From Verrucomicrobia bacterium Tous-C9LFEB (lineage in GTDB: Bacteria > Verrucomicrobiota > Verrucomicrobiia > Methylacidiphilales > UBA1321), in assembly GCA_002304345.1 (NCBI GenBank), contig NEUU01000006.1:62001-126000 (forward strand): a DNA stretch of 64,000 nt, given 5' to 3'. Below are positions 1-9,105 of this stretch, piece after piece; positions within the stretch are counted from its first letter, which is position 1; every line of letters starts with the position of its first letter. A model generated the notes under the pieces. That model was not told the origin of the DNA and searched no databases. It saw nothing but the letters and a program-made list of their open reading frames with translations. The position numbers and the translations under genes are program-made.

Positions 1-1
1 T

Positions 2-604
2 CTTGCTGGAGTCGCGCCGCTGCTTTGCGCGGGCATCACGACCTATTCGCCGCTGCACCATTGGAAGGTTGGCCCCGGTCAAAAAGTGGGCATTGTCGGC
101 CTGGGTGGCTTGGGCCATATGGCTGTGAAATTTGCGCGCGCCTTGGGTGCTCACGTGGTGGTTTTCACGACCTCACCGGATAAAAAGGATGACGCCCTCC
201 GGCTCGGTGCGCACGAAGTGGTTCTCTCACGCAGTACCGGTGAGATGGCCAAGCAGGCTGGTACGTTCAACTTCATTCTCGACGCCGTTTCGGCCTCGCA
301 CGATGTGAACTCTTACCTGCACCTGCTCGCTCCCGATGGAAATCTCACGCTCGTGGGCGCTCCGGCCAAACCATTTCCGGTCACATCGTTCTCCTTGTTG
401 CTTGGTCGGAAAAGTCTCTCGGGATCGGTGATTGGCAGCATTCGTGAGACCCAGGAGATGCTCGATTTCTGCGGCAAGCACAACATCACCGCTGATGTCG
501 AAGTCATCCCGATTCAGAAGGTCAATGAAGCCTACGAGCGCCTGCTCAAGGGTGATGTGAAGTATCGCTTCTCCATCGACATGGCCTCCCTGAAATCCGA
601 ATAG
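2..604 (+). CDS. zinc-type alcohol dehydrogenase, C-terminal part
   Basis: The reading frame is open from base 2 and gives about 200 residues of a medium-chain, zinc-dependent alcohol dehydrogenase of the cinnamyl-alcohol/YahK type, which interconverts aldehydes and alcohols with NADP(H). Visible are the stretch APLLCAGITTYSPLHHW that precedes the cofactor domain, the Rossmann glycine motif GLGGLGH, and the C-terminal ending KYRFSIDM typical of the family. A GTG at base 86 is an internal valine, not the start. The catalytic-zinc N-terminal half lies outside the window. A 46-base gap separates it from the next gene on the same strand, so co-transcription is possible. The family call is firm; the substrate is unknown. 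Confidence 0.9.
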   Translation, partial: LAGVAPLLCAGITTYSPLHHWKVGPGQKVGIVGLGGLGHMAVKFARALGAHVVVFTTSPDKKDDALRLGAHEVVLSRSTGEMAKQAGTFNFILDAVSASHDVNSYLHLLAPDGNLTLVGAPAKPFPVTSFSLLLGRKSLSGSVIGSIRETQEMLDFCGKHNITADVEVIPIQKVNEAYERLLKGDVKYRFSIDMASLKSE

Positions 605-650
605 CCAGCCGAGTTGCCTTTAAGGTAACATCAAGTTCAAGGTCAGAATT

Positions 651-2153
651 ATGTGGTTGCGTCAATTTCGAGTAATTACCGCTGGGTTATATTTTGGTCT
701 GATCACGCTGTTATTCCTCGATTTTACCGGATCGTTGCACCACTGGCTCGGATGGCTGGCCAGAATTCAGCTTTTACCGGCATTGCTGGCCTTGAACGTG
801 GGCGTCGTAGTTGGACTCCTGACGCTTACTGTGCTGTTCGGGCGGATTTATTGCTCGGTGATCTGTCCCCTCGAGGTATATCAGGACGTCGTTTCATGGG
901 TGCATGGGAAGCAAAAGAGAAACCGATTTTCGTATTCCCCGGCGCTCACATGGCTGCGGTATGGGGTTTTGCTTTTAGGCATAGTGGCTTTCATAGGCGG
1001 TATTGGTTCCGTGGTGGCCTTGCTTGATCCGTACGGTGCATATGGTCGCATCGCCTCGAATTTGATGGCTCCGGTCTATCAGTGGGGAAACAATGCGTTG
1101 GCCTATTTGGCGGGGCGAATGGACAGCTACGCCTTTTATTCCGTCGATGTCTGGATGAAAAACGTGGCGACCTTTGTTGTCGCGGTCCTGACGTTTGGTA
1201 TTCTGGCGGTGCTGGCGTGGCGTCACGGCCGCACCTACTGCAATACCATTTGTCCCGTGGGCACGGTCTTGGGTCTCTTGGCAAAAATCGCCCTGTTCAG
1301 GCCGGTCATTCTCCCGGAGAAATGCAGCCAGTGCGGGCTCTGCGCGCGCAATTGCAAAGCTTCCTGCATCGATCATAAGACGCATACTATTGATTACAGC
1401 CGTTGCGTTACATGTTTCGATTGCGTGGCAAAATGTCATCAGGGCGCCCTAGTCTATGGTGGGCCGAAACTGAGAAGTCAGGCGAAGCCATTGGAGAAAA
1501 CAAACCGTGGGCCGGATCAAGGCGACAGTTCCCGTCGCAACTTCCTTTCGATTGCCACCTTCTTTGCGCTCGCCACAGCAATCAAGGCTGAAGAGAACAA
1601 AGTGGACGGTGGATTGGCCGTCATTACGGGGAAAAAGATCCCCAATCGCCTGACGCCCCTTGTACCGCCCGGCTCGCAGAGCGCGTCCAACTTCACGCTG
1701 CATTGCACCGCGTGCCAGCTATGTGTGTCCGTTTGTTCTAATCAAGTCTTGCGTCCCTCCAGCAGCTTGACGAAGTGGATGCAACCGGAAATGTCATTTG
1801 AACGCGGCTATTGCCGCCCGGAATGCACCAAGTGTTCGGAGGTGTGTCCCGCCGGAGCCATTCTCTCCATTACGACAGCCGAAAAATCGGCGATTCAAAT
1901 TGGGCATGCCGTCTGGATCAAGGAAAACTGCATCGTCAACGCGCAGGATGTCAGCTGCGGCAATTGCGCGCGGCATTGTCCTGTGGGTGCCATCCAGATG
2001 GTCACAAAGGACGCGAGCCGCCCCGATTCACTCAAGATACCGGTGGTGGATCTCGAACGCTGCATCGGTTGCGGTGCGTGCGAAAACCTCTGCCCGGTTC
2101 GTCCTTTCAGCGCGATTTATGTGGAAGGACATGAGCGGCACCGGGTCGTTTGA
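651..2153 (+). CDS. membrane polyferredoxin, NapH-NapG-like fusion
   Basis: A 500-residue iron-sulfur membrane protein. Residues about 8-30, 42-64, 100-125 and 171-190 are hydrophobic helices, with the NapH/NosR-type motifs YCSVICP (67-73) and YCNTICP (196-202) just after helices. Two 4Fe-4S motifs follow (225-239 and 252-262). Residues 293-310 then read SSRRNFLS plus a hydrophobic run, resembling a twin-arginine signal in the middle of the chain. After it come CTACQLC (352-358), CRPECTKCSEVC (388-399), CGNCARHC (436-443) and CIGCGACENLC (471-481), as in NapG-like ferredoxins. The likely role is electron transfer from the quinone pool to a periplasmic partner. The next gene, an exported Fe-S aldo/keto reductase 36 bases downstream, is the obvious candidate partner. 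An AAGGT upstream of the ATG is a weak ribosome site. Confidence 0.82.
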   Translation: MWLRQFRVITAGLYFGLITLLFLDFTGSLHHWLGWLARIQLLPALLALNVGVVVGLLTLTVLFGRIYCSVICPLEVYQDVVSWVHGKQKRNRFSYSPALTWLRYGVLLLGIVAFIGGIGSVVALLDPYGAYGRIASNLMAPVYQWGNNALAYLAGRMDSYAFYSVDVWMKNVATFVVAVLTFGILAVLAWRHGRTYCNTICPVGTVLGLLAKIALFRPVILPEKCSQCGLCARNCKASCIDHKTHTIDYSRCVTCFDCVAKCHQGALVYGGPKLRSQAKPLEKTNRGPDQGDSSRRNFLSIATFFALATAIKAEENKVDGGLAVITGKKIPNRLTPLVPPGSQSASNFTLHCTACQLCVSVCSNQVLRPSSSLTKWMQPEMSFERGYCRPECTKCSEVCPAGAILSITTAEKSAIQIGHAVWIKENCIVNAQDVSCGNCARHCPVGAIQMVTKDASRPDSLKIPVVDLERCIGCGACENLCPVRPFSAIYVEGHERHRVV

Positions 2154-2189
2154 TGTCCAAAGAAAATAATTTGAAATCCTGAAAGCCGT

Positions 2190-3599
2190 ATGAAAAAGAG
2201 TAGTGACAAGAAGATCGACCGCAGACAGCTTCTCAAACTGCTGGGAGCCGGGGCGGCTACCTCGGCGACGGCCCTTTACGGTTGCGATTCAAGAAAAAAG
2301 ACGGTAAGCGGTGGCGCCAATATCGGCGAAGTGCCGACCGACAAGATGACCTATCGCGTCACGCCCAGTACTGGCGATAAAGTCTCCTTGCTTGGCTATG
2401 GGTGCATGCGTTGGCCGTTGAAACCCAAAGCCGGCAGCACCAAGGCCAAAGGCGTGGAGATGGAGATCGACCAGGAGGCGGTCAATGAGTTGATCGATTA
2501 TGCCATCGCGCATGGCGTGAATTATTTCGACACGTCGCCGCGTTATGTCAGGGGAATGTCGGAACGCGCCACGGGCATCGCGCTCAGTCGCCATCCACGC
2601 GACAAGTACTTTATCGCCACGAAAATGTCCAACATGGGCAATGATCCGAAGCTGCTTTCACGCGAGGGCTCGATTGCCATGTACCGTAATTCGATGAAAG
2701 AGCTGAAAGTGGATTATTTTGATTATTATCTACTTCACGCAATCGGCATCGGCGGCATGGATGCACTGAACAAGCGCTATTACGACAATGGTATTTTGGA
2801 CTTTCTATTGAAGGAACGCGAAGCCGGTCGCGTCCGCAATCTGGGCTTTTCCTATCACGGCGACATCAAGGTCTTCGACTATTTGCTTGCGACGGGAATC
2901 AAATGGGACTTCGTGCAAATTCAGTTGAACTATCTAGACTGGAAACACGCTACCGGTTGGAATACCAATGCCGAATATCTCTACGGTGAATTGCTCAAGC
3001 GCAATATCCCCGCCGTGATCATGGAACCGCTCTTGGGCGGTCGGTTGGCGAAAATGAATTTTCACGCGCTGACCCTGCTCAATCAATTACGGTCCGAAGC
3101 ATCTCCCGCGTCATGGGCCTTCCGGTATGCCGGTTCCCCGGCGAATGTCCTGACCGTATTAAGCGGCATGGTCTACATGGAACATTTGCAGGAAAATATC
3201 CGTCTCTATTCACCTCTGGAACCGATCACCGAACGCGAGAACAAGGTGCTCGAAGAAGTGGCGGAGATTGTGTTGAAGTACCCCTATGTTCCCTGCACTG
3301 CGTGCCAGTATTGCATGCCGTGTCCGTATGGCTTGGATATTCCGGCTACTTTCACGCATTACAACCGGTGCTTGAGCGAAGGCAATATCCCCAGCAGTTC
3401 CCAAGATCCGGATTATCGCCGCGCCCGCCGGGCCTTCTTGATCGGGTACGATCGCAGCGTTCCCAAGTTGAGACAAGCCAGCCACTGCATAGCCTGCGGA
3501 AAGTGCACCCCGCATTGTCCCCAACGCATCCAGATTCCGCAGGAGATGGCACGCATTGATAAATTTACCGAGCAGTTGAAACAGGGCGGCAGCTTCTAG
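2190..3599 (+). CDS. exported aldo/keto reductase with C-terminal 4Fe-4S domain
   Basis: A 469-residue protein with a twin-arginine-like leader (RRQLLK at 11-16) followed by a hydrophobic stretch and LYGC, a possible lipobox at Cys32, so it may be an exported lipoprotein. The barrel domain follows with the aldo/keto reductase signatures YFDTSPRY (about 112), IATKM (about 147) and LLHAIG (about 181). The C-terminus has two ferredoxin motifs, CTACQYCMPCP (about 369) and CIACGKCTPHCP (about 433). It belongs to the Fe-S aldo/keto reductases that take electrons from a ferredoxin or membrane donor rather than only NADPH. It follows the polyferredoxin gene by 36 bases, and the two probably form one redox module. 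The substrate is unknown; a carbonyl group of a sugar derivative would fit the region. Confidence 0.85.
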   Translation: MKKSSDKKIDRRQLLKLLGAGAATSATALYGCDSRKKTVSGGANIGEVPTDKMTYRVTPSTGDKVSLLGYGCMRWPLKPKAGSTKAKGVEMEIDQEAVNELIDYAIAHGVNYFDTSPRYVRGMSERATGIALSRHPRDKYFIATKMSNMGNDPKLLSREGSIAMYRNSMKELKVDYFDYYLLHAIGIGGMDALNKRYYDNGILDFLLKEREAGRVRNLGFSYHGDIKVFDYLLATGIKWDFVQIQLNYLDWKHATGWNTNAEYLYGELLKRNIPAVIMEPLLGGRLAKMNFHALTLLNQLRSEASPASWAFRYAGSPANVLTVLSGMVYMEHLQENIRLYSPLEPITERENKVLEEVAEIVLKYPYVPCTACQYCMPCPYGLDIPATFTHYNRCLSEGNIPSSSQDPDYRRARRAFLIGYDRSVPKLRQASHCIACGKCTPHCPQRIQIPQEMARIDKFTEQLKQGGSF

Positions 3600-3654
3600 A
3601 ATGCCCACATTTTTCAGGCAATTTAACATTTGCAGCAAGATCACAACAGGTTGA

Positions 3655-4074
<420 letters not shown>

Positions 4075-4303
4075 CAAAAGTCGCGGATCGGTATTGGACC
4101 ACTTTAGATTTGTCTCAAGTTTCCATAGCTGGGTCAGGAAATTAAAAAACGCAGCCCATTTCATCCACTTTGGAAATGCTTCGAACTCATTCCATGTTCG
4201 CAAAAATTTTCCATTCCTGATCATCGAGACGGAAATGTTTTTTCACTCCCCTTATCAAAGGAACGGATATGGCACAAAGTATCTGACGCAGCTCTATCAG
4301 TAC
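4075..4303. other. intergenic remnant, no gene recognised
   Basis: This stretch between the broken aldo/keto reductase and the AraC gene is relatively AT-rich, and neither strand gives a recognisable protein, RNA or inverted repeat. It probably contains degraded sequence left by the deletion that removed the rest of the reductase gene. Confidence 0.4.
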
Positions 4304-5077
4304 TCATCCATTTCTACGCCATAGCCCGGGAGCCAAGCCAACGCGCTTGTGGAAAATTCGGGAGAATTCATGCTCGCTGCAAAATCCACATTTCGCCGCC
4401 ACCTCAGCCAACTTCCAGTTCGTTGTTCGCATCAAGTCCTGCGCCTTGTAGATTCTGAGCCGTATAATTTCCTCCTTTGGTCCTCGACCAAAGGTTAATT
4501 GGTAGCGCTGGCGGAAATGGGATTCCGACATGCCCGCCAGCTTGGCCAGATTTCGTATTCTCAATGGTTCGCTAAAGCGGGAATCTATGATCGAATGCGC
4601 TTTCTCCAGGCGATGATCGTCATGGGATGAGGCTTTCTTTTCCGAAGTCCGTGCAATCAAGCAAAACAGCGCCTGTGACAGTCCCTCGAGCGCATGCTTT
4701 GAAAACGCATCATTACGAAATTTTTCCTCCAGGCAGCGATGATGCAACTCTTCCAGCAAGCTCATATCCCGGGCTCCCAATTGAACGGAGCGAGGCCTCT
4801 TCGCCGGGCAGATCACGTGCTGTAATTGCGGTGTGATTCCCCGTAGCGTCATCACCATGATCTCGACCGGGGTCTCGACTCCGGCAAAGCGATGCAAAAG
4901 ATTCGGAGGGACTACCATCACCGAAGAAGCCTGAATTTTGTACGAAACGCCCAATGCTTCGGCAATAAAGACGCCTCGGATGGTCCCCACTATCTTGAGC
5001 TCCTTGTTGGAATGCCACGGGGTCGGTGTCTTATGCCAATCACGCACGCCTTGATTAATGTAAACAGGGTAAATCAT
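4304..5077 (-). CDS. AraC-family transcriptional regulator
   Basis: A 257-residue regulator. The N-terminal ~110 residues look like a cupin-type sensing domain. The C-terminal ~100 residues are the double helix-turn-helix of AraC/XylS proteins: SEPLRIRNLAKLAGMSESHFRQ for the first helix pair and NWKLAEVAAKCGFCSEHEFSRIF for the second, ending with the usual RVGLAPGLWR. It is divergent from the Gfo/Idh-DUF6807-lyase operon starting at 5220 and most likely controls it in response to a sugar. The 142-base divergent gap holds two copies of AATTCACT (5081-5088 and 5118-5125) that could be binding half-sites, but this is weak evidence. Confidence 0.88.
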   Translation of the reverse strand: MIYPVYINQGVRDWHKTPTPWHSNKELKIVGTIRGVFIAEALGVSYKIQASSVMVVPPNLLHRFAGVETPVEIMVMTLRGITPQLQHVICPAKRPRSVQLGARDMSLLEELHHRCLEEKFRNDAFSKHALEGLSQALFCLIARTSEKKASSHDDHRLEKAHSIIDSRFSEPLRIRNLAKLAGMSESHFRQRYQLTFGRGPKEEIIRLRIYKAQDLMRTTNWKLAEVAAKCGFCSEHEFSRIFHKRVGLAPGLWRRNG

Positions 5078-5219
5078 AGGAATTCACTCTGGCCTCTGTT
5101 GTAACGACAGCAGCCCAAATTCACTATTGCGTCGAGTTCAAAATAGCGAAAGCGATTTGCGCAAAAAATTCCACGGAACGCCCAAAGACAATCCAAGGGC
5201 CTTGTCTTATTTTACCCCC

Positions 5220-6230
5220 ATGAACACCAAACCTCTTCGCTGTGTGATGGTCGGAGTTACTAACCGGGGTAAATCCATGACTGATCTTCTGCAGGCCGAT
5301 TCGGAGCATTTTGAAATCGTAGCCTTGGTCGATAAAACCGAGGAGTTCGCCCGGTGTGAGGCTCAGCGACGCGGGTGGAACGATATGAAATGCTTCGGTT
5401 CGATCAAGGATTGCCTGCGGCAGGTTAAAGCCGAGGCGGCCATTATCACTTCTCCAGCCCGCTTTCATGGGGAACAAATCCGTGACTGCTTCGAAGCCGG
5501 ATTGCATGTCTTGGTCGCCAAACCGCTCGTCTATGATTTACGCGAAGCGGAGCAACTCGTTGAGCTGGCGGAAATGAAAAATCTCTCCCTGGTCGTGGAC
5601 CAGCAGTATCAATTTTTCCTCACCGAACGAACAGTCTCCGAGTGGATAAAAAACAAGAAGTACGGCGACGTCGGATTTATCGACTTCAAGATCCATCGCC
5701 ATCGTCCCAACATGGCGGCATTCACTGGAGACAATCCGTTCATTTGGGAGCAGGGCGTCCACTCCTTCAACAGTCTGCTCTCCATTCTCGGACGTCCCGC
5801 CGTCTCCGTTTTTGCCCATCAAATCAAACCCAAATGGAGCAGCTACAACGGCCCGACTGTGTGCTTTGGAGAAATCGAATTTTCAGGCGGGATTCCCTGT
5901 CAATACCTCGGCACCTTTGACTCCCGCGCCTTCACCATCGACATGCGGATCGAGTGCGAGCACGCCGCCATCCGCACTGTGGCCAATAAGAGTTTTCTTA
6001 AGGAGTTGGAGGTGGCGCTTCCTGGACAAACCTTCGAATCCGTCGGCATCAAGGATACAGACGATTCTCAACCCGCCGAACGCTTCAATCTACAGGCATT
6101 CTATAAAAAGATTCACGAAGGAGGTCGATGCATCAATGACGGACGGGACAATCTCCGCACCCTGGCGATTGTAGATGCCTTTATTCGGTCTTCTCAATCG
6201 CGCAAGTGGGAATCGGTACGACAATTCTAG
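5220..6230 (+). CDS. Gfo/Idh/MocA-family oxidoreductase
   Basis: A 336-residue NAD(P)-dependent sugar or inositol dehydrogenase-type protein. An N-terminal Rossmann strand CVMVGVTNRGKS is followed by ALVDKTEEF, and the family EKP motif appears as AKP in VLVAKPLVYD. The substrate domain contains EQGVHSFNSLL, where the His aligns with the usual catalytic His region. I chose the ATG at 5220; a TTG at 5127 would add 31 residues not typical of the family. It heads an operon with the next two genes: the downstream start at 6244 lies 13 bases past its stop. The likely role is oxidation or reduction of a sugar released by the locus, in the cytoplasm. The exact substrate cannot be read. Confidence 0.85.
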   Translation: MNTKPLRCVMVGVTNRGKSMTDLLQADSEHFEIVALVDKTEEFARCEAQRRGWNDMKCFGSIKDCLRQVKAEAAIITSPARFHGEQIRDCFEAGLHVLVAKPLVYDLREAEQLVELAEMKNLSLVVDQQYQFFLTERTVSEWIKNKKYGDVGFIDFKIHRHRPNMAAFTGDNPFIWEQGVHSFNSLLSILGRPAVSVFAHQIKPKWSSYNGPTVCFGEIEFSGGIPCQYLGTFDSRAFTIDMRIECEHAAIRTVANKSFLKELEVALPGQTFESVGIKDTDDSQPAERFNLQAFYKKIHEGGRCINDGRDNLRTLAIVDAFIRSSQSRKWESVRQF

Positions 6231-6243
6231 CATTTTGAATATT

Positions 6244-7077
6244 ATGAAATACGAGATCATCGAGAATAACGGCCGTTACTGGGCCATGTCAGATCAGCAC
6301 CCCATCGGCGCTGTGGCGGTAACGTCCCTGCGCAGCTATACTTATCCGTTTTTTACGCCCGCAGGAATCAATGTCCTCCAGGAATGCCCTCCTGATCACC
6401 CCCATCATCAGGGCATCATGATCGGGCAGGATTTGGTGAATGGGCACAACTTCTGGGGCATCAATAACGCCAAATATCCAAAAAATTATCATCTCGTCGA
6501 GAGCACCACCCCTAGGGTTTCGGAGCACGGCATCGTTGTCACACAAAAATTGATTTGGAAGACAGCAGATGGGCACTCCCTTCTCGTGGAAACACGCCAA
6601 ACCCGGTTCCTGTCGGCTGCGGCATTCAATCTTGTCGAAGTGATGACGACATGGACGGCAGCCTACGGACCTCTGCACTTCGCCAAAACCAAGGAAGGCG
6701 GATTAGGCTTGAGAGTAGCACCGCAGTTGGAAACGTTTTGGGGTGGAAGCATCCGATCCAGTCAAAATGCCATGGGAGAAAAGGCGGTCTTTGATTCCAT
6801 CGCCGACTGGGTGGAAATCAGTGGTTCAGTCGGCAATCAAAAAGCTGGCGTGGTTATCATGCCTCATCCCTCACAAAAACAAATTCCCTGGTTTTCTCGC
6901 GACTACGGGATTCATCTCTTTAGCCCACTACGCCACGAGACGAAAACATTGTCTGCTGGAGATAGTTTTACGATGCGTGTTGCTTTCGCCGCCTTCGATG
7001 GTGTCTGCGACGGATCGCAAGCAGCAAAAGCGTGGCAGGAATATCGTTCTGATCAAAATGAGATTACAAACGCTTAG
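6244..7077 (+). CDS. DUF6807 (PmoA-like) family protein
   Basis: A 277-residue protein with the conserved blocks of the family often annotated PmoA or DUF6807: DHPHHQGIMIG near residue 60, a middle segment HFAKTKEGGLGLRVA, and a C-terminal beta-rich segment with FSRDYGIHLFSP. These proteins resemble galactose-mutarotase folds and occur beside Gfo/Idh dehydrogenases in sugar loci of Verrucomicrobiota and Planctomycetota; the biochemical role is not settled. I chose the ATG at 6244 because the longer frame from 6175 overlaps the upstream gene. No signal peptide is seen. Its end overlaps the start of the next gene by 20 bases, suggesting translational coupling. Confidence 0.8.
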   Translation: MKYEIIENNGRYWAMSDQHPIGAVAVTSLRSYTYPFFTPAGINVLQECPPDHPHHQGIMIGQDLVNGHNFWGINNAKYPKNYHLVESTTPRVSEHGIVVTQKLIWKTADGHSLLVETRQTRFLSAAAFNLVEVMTTWTAAYGPLHFAKTKEGGLGLRVAPQLETFWGGSIRSSQNAMGEKAVFDSIADWVEISGSVGNQKAGVVIMPHPSQKQIPWFSRDYGIHLFSPLRHETKTLSAGDSFTMRVAFAAFDGVCDGSQAAKAWQEYRSDQNEITNA

Positions 7078-8200
7078 GCCGGAATGGCGTCAGATCATCG
7101 ACGAGTTCACTGGAACCAGGATTGTCCAGTGGACTTCGGGCGAGACGATGAACCATCATTTCTACTTTACCAACAGAACTATTTCGGCCGATGGATCGCG
7201 CGGCTATTTCGTGTCTTACCGCACCGGTTATCCCAACCTTTTCGGAATTGATCTGATTACCGGAGAAATCACACAGCTCAGTGATCGTATCGACATCAAT
7301 CCCTTTTCCCCCGCTCTTTCCAGTCGTTCACCGTGGATTTACATTTCCGCCCGCCAGTGCATTCACGCCATTTCAACTCAAGATGATGCGGATCGGGAAC
7401 TTTGCCGGTTCAAGACAGCCAAGCTGGGTAATTGCAGTCTCAACTCGGACGGCAGCCTATTGGCGGTCGCCTTGCGGCACGATGACTATTGCGAAATGGC
7501 CATCGTCGATACGCATACCGGAAAATATGAAATTGCGACACGAGCTAAGGAAATCGGACACATCCAATTTTGCCCGATTGATTCCGATTTATTGATCTAT
7601 TCGGGAACCGTCGCCCAGCGCCTCTGGCTATACAATGGCCGCACTGGAAAAGAGTCGTGGGTTTACCCTCAAAAGCCCACGGAATGGATCGTTCATGAAT
7701 CCTGGCTCGGGCAGAGCAAGGAAATCCTGTTTCCGCATTGGCCAAAAGCCTTGCGCGCCATTCAGGCCGACGGCGGTCAGTTCAGGACCGTGACATCAGT
7801 CAATGCGTGGCACGCCTGCTCCAATCTGCAAGGGACCCTGATTGTTTGCGATACCAATCATCCTGATCGAGGTTTGTTGCTCATCGATCCGCATACAGGC
7901 GAATATCGAGTGCTCTGCCACCCTCGCGCCACGCAGCGGGGAACCCAATGGCTGCACGATCTCCCCGTAGTTGGAGCGGGAATCGATACCTCCATTATTC
8001 GGTCCGACTCGCCTGAACGCGATTCCCCACCGCAGCCTAATGACCCAGCCTCCGTGTATGGTCCGCAGTGGACTCATCCGCATCCCACCTTTTCTGCGGA
8101 TGGCCGAACCGTCATCTATACGAGCGACCGCGATCGCTGGAGTCATGTATATCAGGCCAACCTCGCGGTCATGCCAGAAAGATCGCAAACAGCTTCTTAA
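7058..8200 (+). CDS. oligogalacturonate lyase (PL22-like beta-propeller)
   Basis: A 380-residue seven-bladed-propeller protein resembling oligogalacturonate lyase of polysaccharide lyase family 22, which splits pectin-derived digalacturonates to unsaturated uronate in the cytoplasm. Repeated blades of the type ISADGSRGYFVSYR, LNSDGSLLAVALR and FSADGRTVIYTSDR are visible. Known family members bind manganese through a His and a Gln-x2-His-x-His set; matching residues here are probably His252 (NAWHACS) and Gln337/His340/His342 in QWTHPHPTFS. No signal peptide. The ATG at 7058 lies inside the end of the upstream gene. This is the clearest pointer to pectin as a substrate of the region. Confidence 0.82.
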   Translation: MRLQTLRPEWRQIIDEFTGTRIVQWTSGETMNHHFYFTNRTISADGSRGYFVSYRTGYPNLFGIDLITGEITQLSDRIDINPFSPALSSRSPWIYISARQCIHAISTQDDADRELCRFKTAKLGNCSLNSDGSLLAVALRHDDYCEMAIVDTHTGKYEIATRAKEIGHIQFCPIDSDLLIYSGTVAQRLWLYNGRTGKESWVYPQKPTEWIVHESWLGQSKEILFPHWPKALRAIQADGGQFRTVTSVNAWHACSNLQGTLIVCDTNHPDRGLLLIDPHTGEYRVLCHPRATQRGTQWLHDLPVVGAGIDTSIIRSDSPERDSPPQPNDPASVYGPQWTHPHPTFSADGRTVIYTSDRDRWSHVYQANLAVMPERSQTAS

Positions 8201-8213
8201 TACAGCGCGCTAG

Positions 8214-8993
8214 TTATCGGGAGCCCAGTTCCCTTTCGAGATCCGCGGCCAATTCACGCAGTGCGGCCTCCAGATCGTCAGGATCGCGGTCGGGGAATGC
8301 CTCCATTCTCAAGACGAGTGCCACCGTTAAACGGGGTTGGGAGATAAAGGGTTCCCGAACTACCGTGGCCAGCGAGACGTGACTTTCGCTGGACTCCCTC
8401 ATGTTCCAAGCAATGCCGGTTTTGCGTATTCGGCGAAGCTCGGTCAGAAATTTGCGAGGATTACGATTCGTATAGGGCGTGATCGGCCTGTCGCCGGGCT
8501 GCGGAGCATAATGTCGCCACAAGCGACGATCTTTTTGAGCAATCAAGGCCTTCCCAGCCGAAGAAGCATAGGCAGGGCCATGTGTTCCCAGTCGATTCGT
8601 ATTTCCTTCGTCTCCGGCGGCACAGATGACGTAGGTGTCGCGCCGTCCCATCATGCTGATGTAGACGTTGCAATTGAGGCGATGCGCCGCAGCGCGCAGA
8701 TGATCGTCCAATCGCAGATTGCGTCCGAAGTTCCACGCGATCTCGTGGACAAAGTCGAAGATGTCCGCGCTAAGAGTGTAGCGTCCAAGGGAATCGATTT
8801 TCTGGACAAAGCCCAATTGCACGAGCGATTGAAGCAGTCGATGCACGGAGGATTTCGGCATCTTCAGAGTCTTTGCGATACTGGTGACACCGAGGGAATG
8901 CCCCCGTTGCACCATCATCCGCACAACGGCGATGCCCTGCGTGAGAGGTGTTTCCTTCAATAGTGCCGCTGCCATTTTTCGAGTGTGCCGCAA
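8214..8993 (-). CDS. IclR-family transcriptional regulator
   Basis: A 259-residue repressor or activator: winged helix-turn-helix at about residues 18-75 (VTSIAKTLKMPKSSVHRLLQ), then the IclR ligand-binding domain with GPAYASSAGKALIA and a region ending DDLEAALRELAADL. An alternative start is the Met at residue 7. It is convergent with the lyase gene, 13 bases away, and divergent from the FAD oxidoreductase operon. A perfect 16-base palindrome sits in the divergent gap and a near copy occurs before the gene at 15451, so its regulon probably covers both. KdgR, the pectin regulator of enterobacteria, belongs to the same family, which fits the neighbouring oligogalacturonate lyase. Confidence 0.9.
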   Translation of the reverse strand: MRHTRKMAAALLKETPLTQGIAVVRMMVQRGHSLGVTSIAKTLKMPKSSVHRLLQSLVQLGFVQKIDSLGRYTLSADIFDFVHEIAWNFGRNLRLDDHLRAAAHRLNCNVYISMMGRRDTYVICAAGDEGNTNRLGTHGPAYASSAGKALIAQKDRRLWRHYAPQPGDRPITPYTNRNPRKFLTELRRIRKTGIAWNMRESSESHVSLATVVREPFISQPRLTVALVLRMEAFPDRDPDDLEAALRELAADLERELGSR

Positions 8994-9026
8994 CCGTATT
9001 CAAATATCAATATCGTTAGATCGCCT

Positions 9027-9042
9027 GTTCCATTAATGGAAC
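9027..9042. promoter_or_regulatory. predicted IclR operator 1
   Basis: GTTCCATTAATGGAAC is a perfect 16-base palindrome in the 112-base gap between the divergent iclR-type gene and the FAD oxidoreductase gene. A near-identical palindrome is at 15347. Its position and recurrence suggest autoregulation and control of the rightward operon; binding is inferred. Confidence 0.7.
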
Positions 9043-9105
9043 GGAAGTGGTCTCAGACCCCGGACTGCACTTGTTCTGCAGAGTGACTGGGGACATTATA
9101 TTTGC

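Noticed and set aside
5081..5125. AATTCACT direct repeats as AraC half-sites
   Set aside because: Two 8-base copies in AT-rich sequence are not significant on their own; mentioned only in the regulator entry.
5171..5184. TTCC-ac-GGAA dyad before the Gfo/Idh gene as a third IclR site
   Set aside because: Spacing between half-sites is 2 bases, not 6 as in the two matching palindromes, and it falls inside a weak region.
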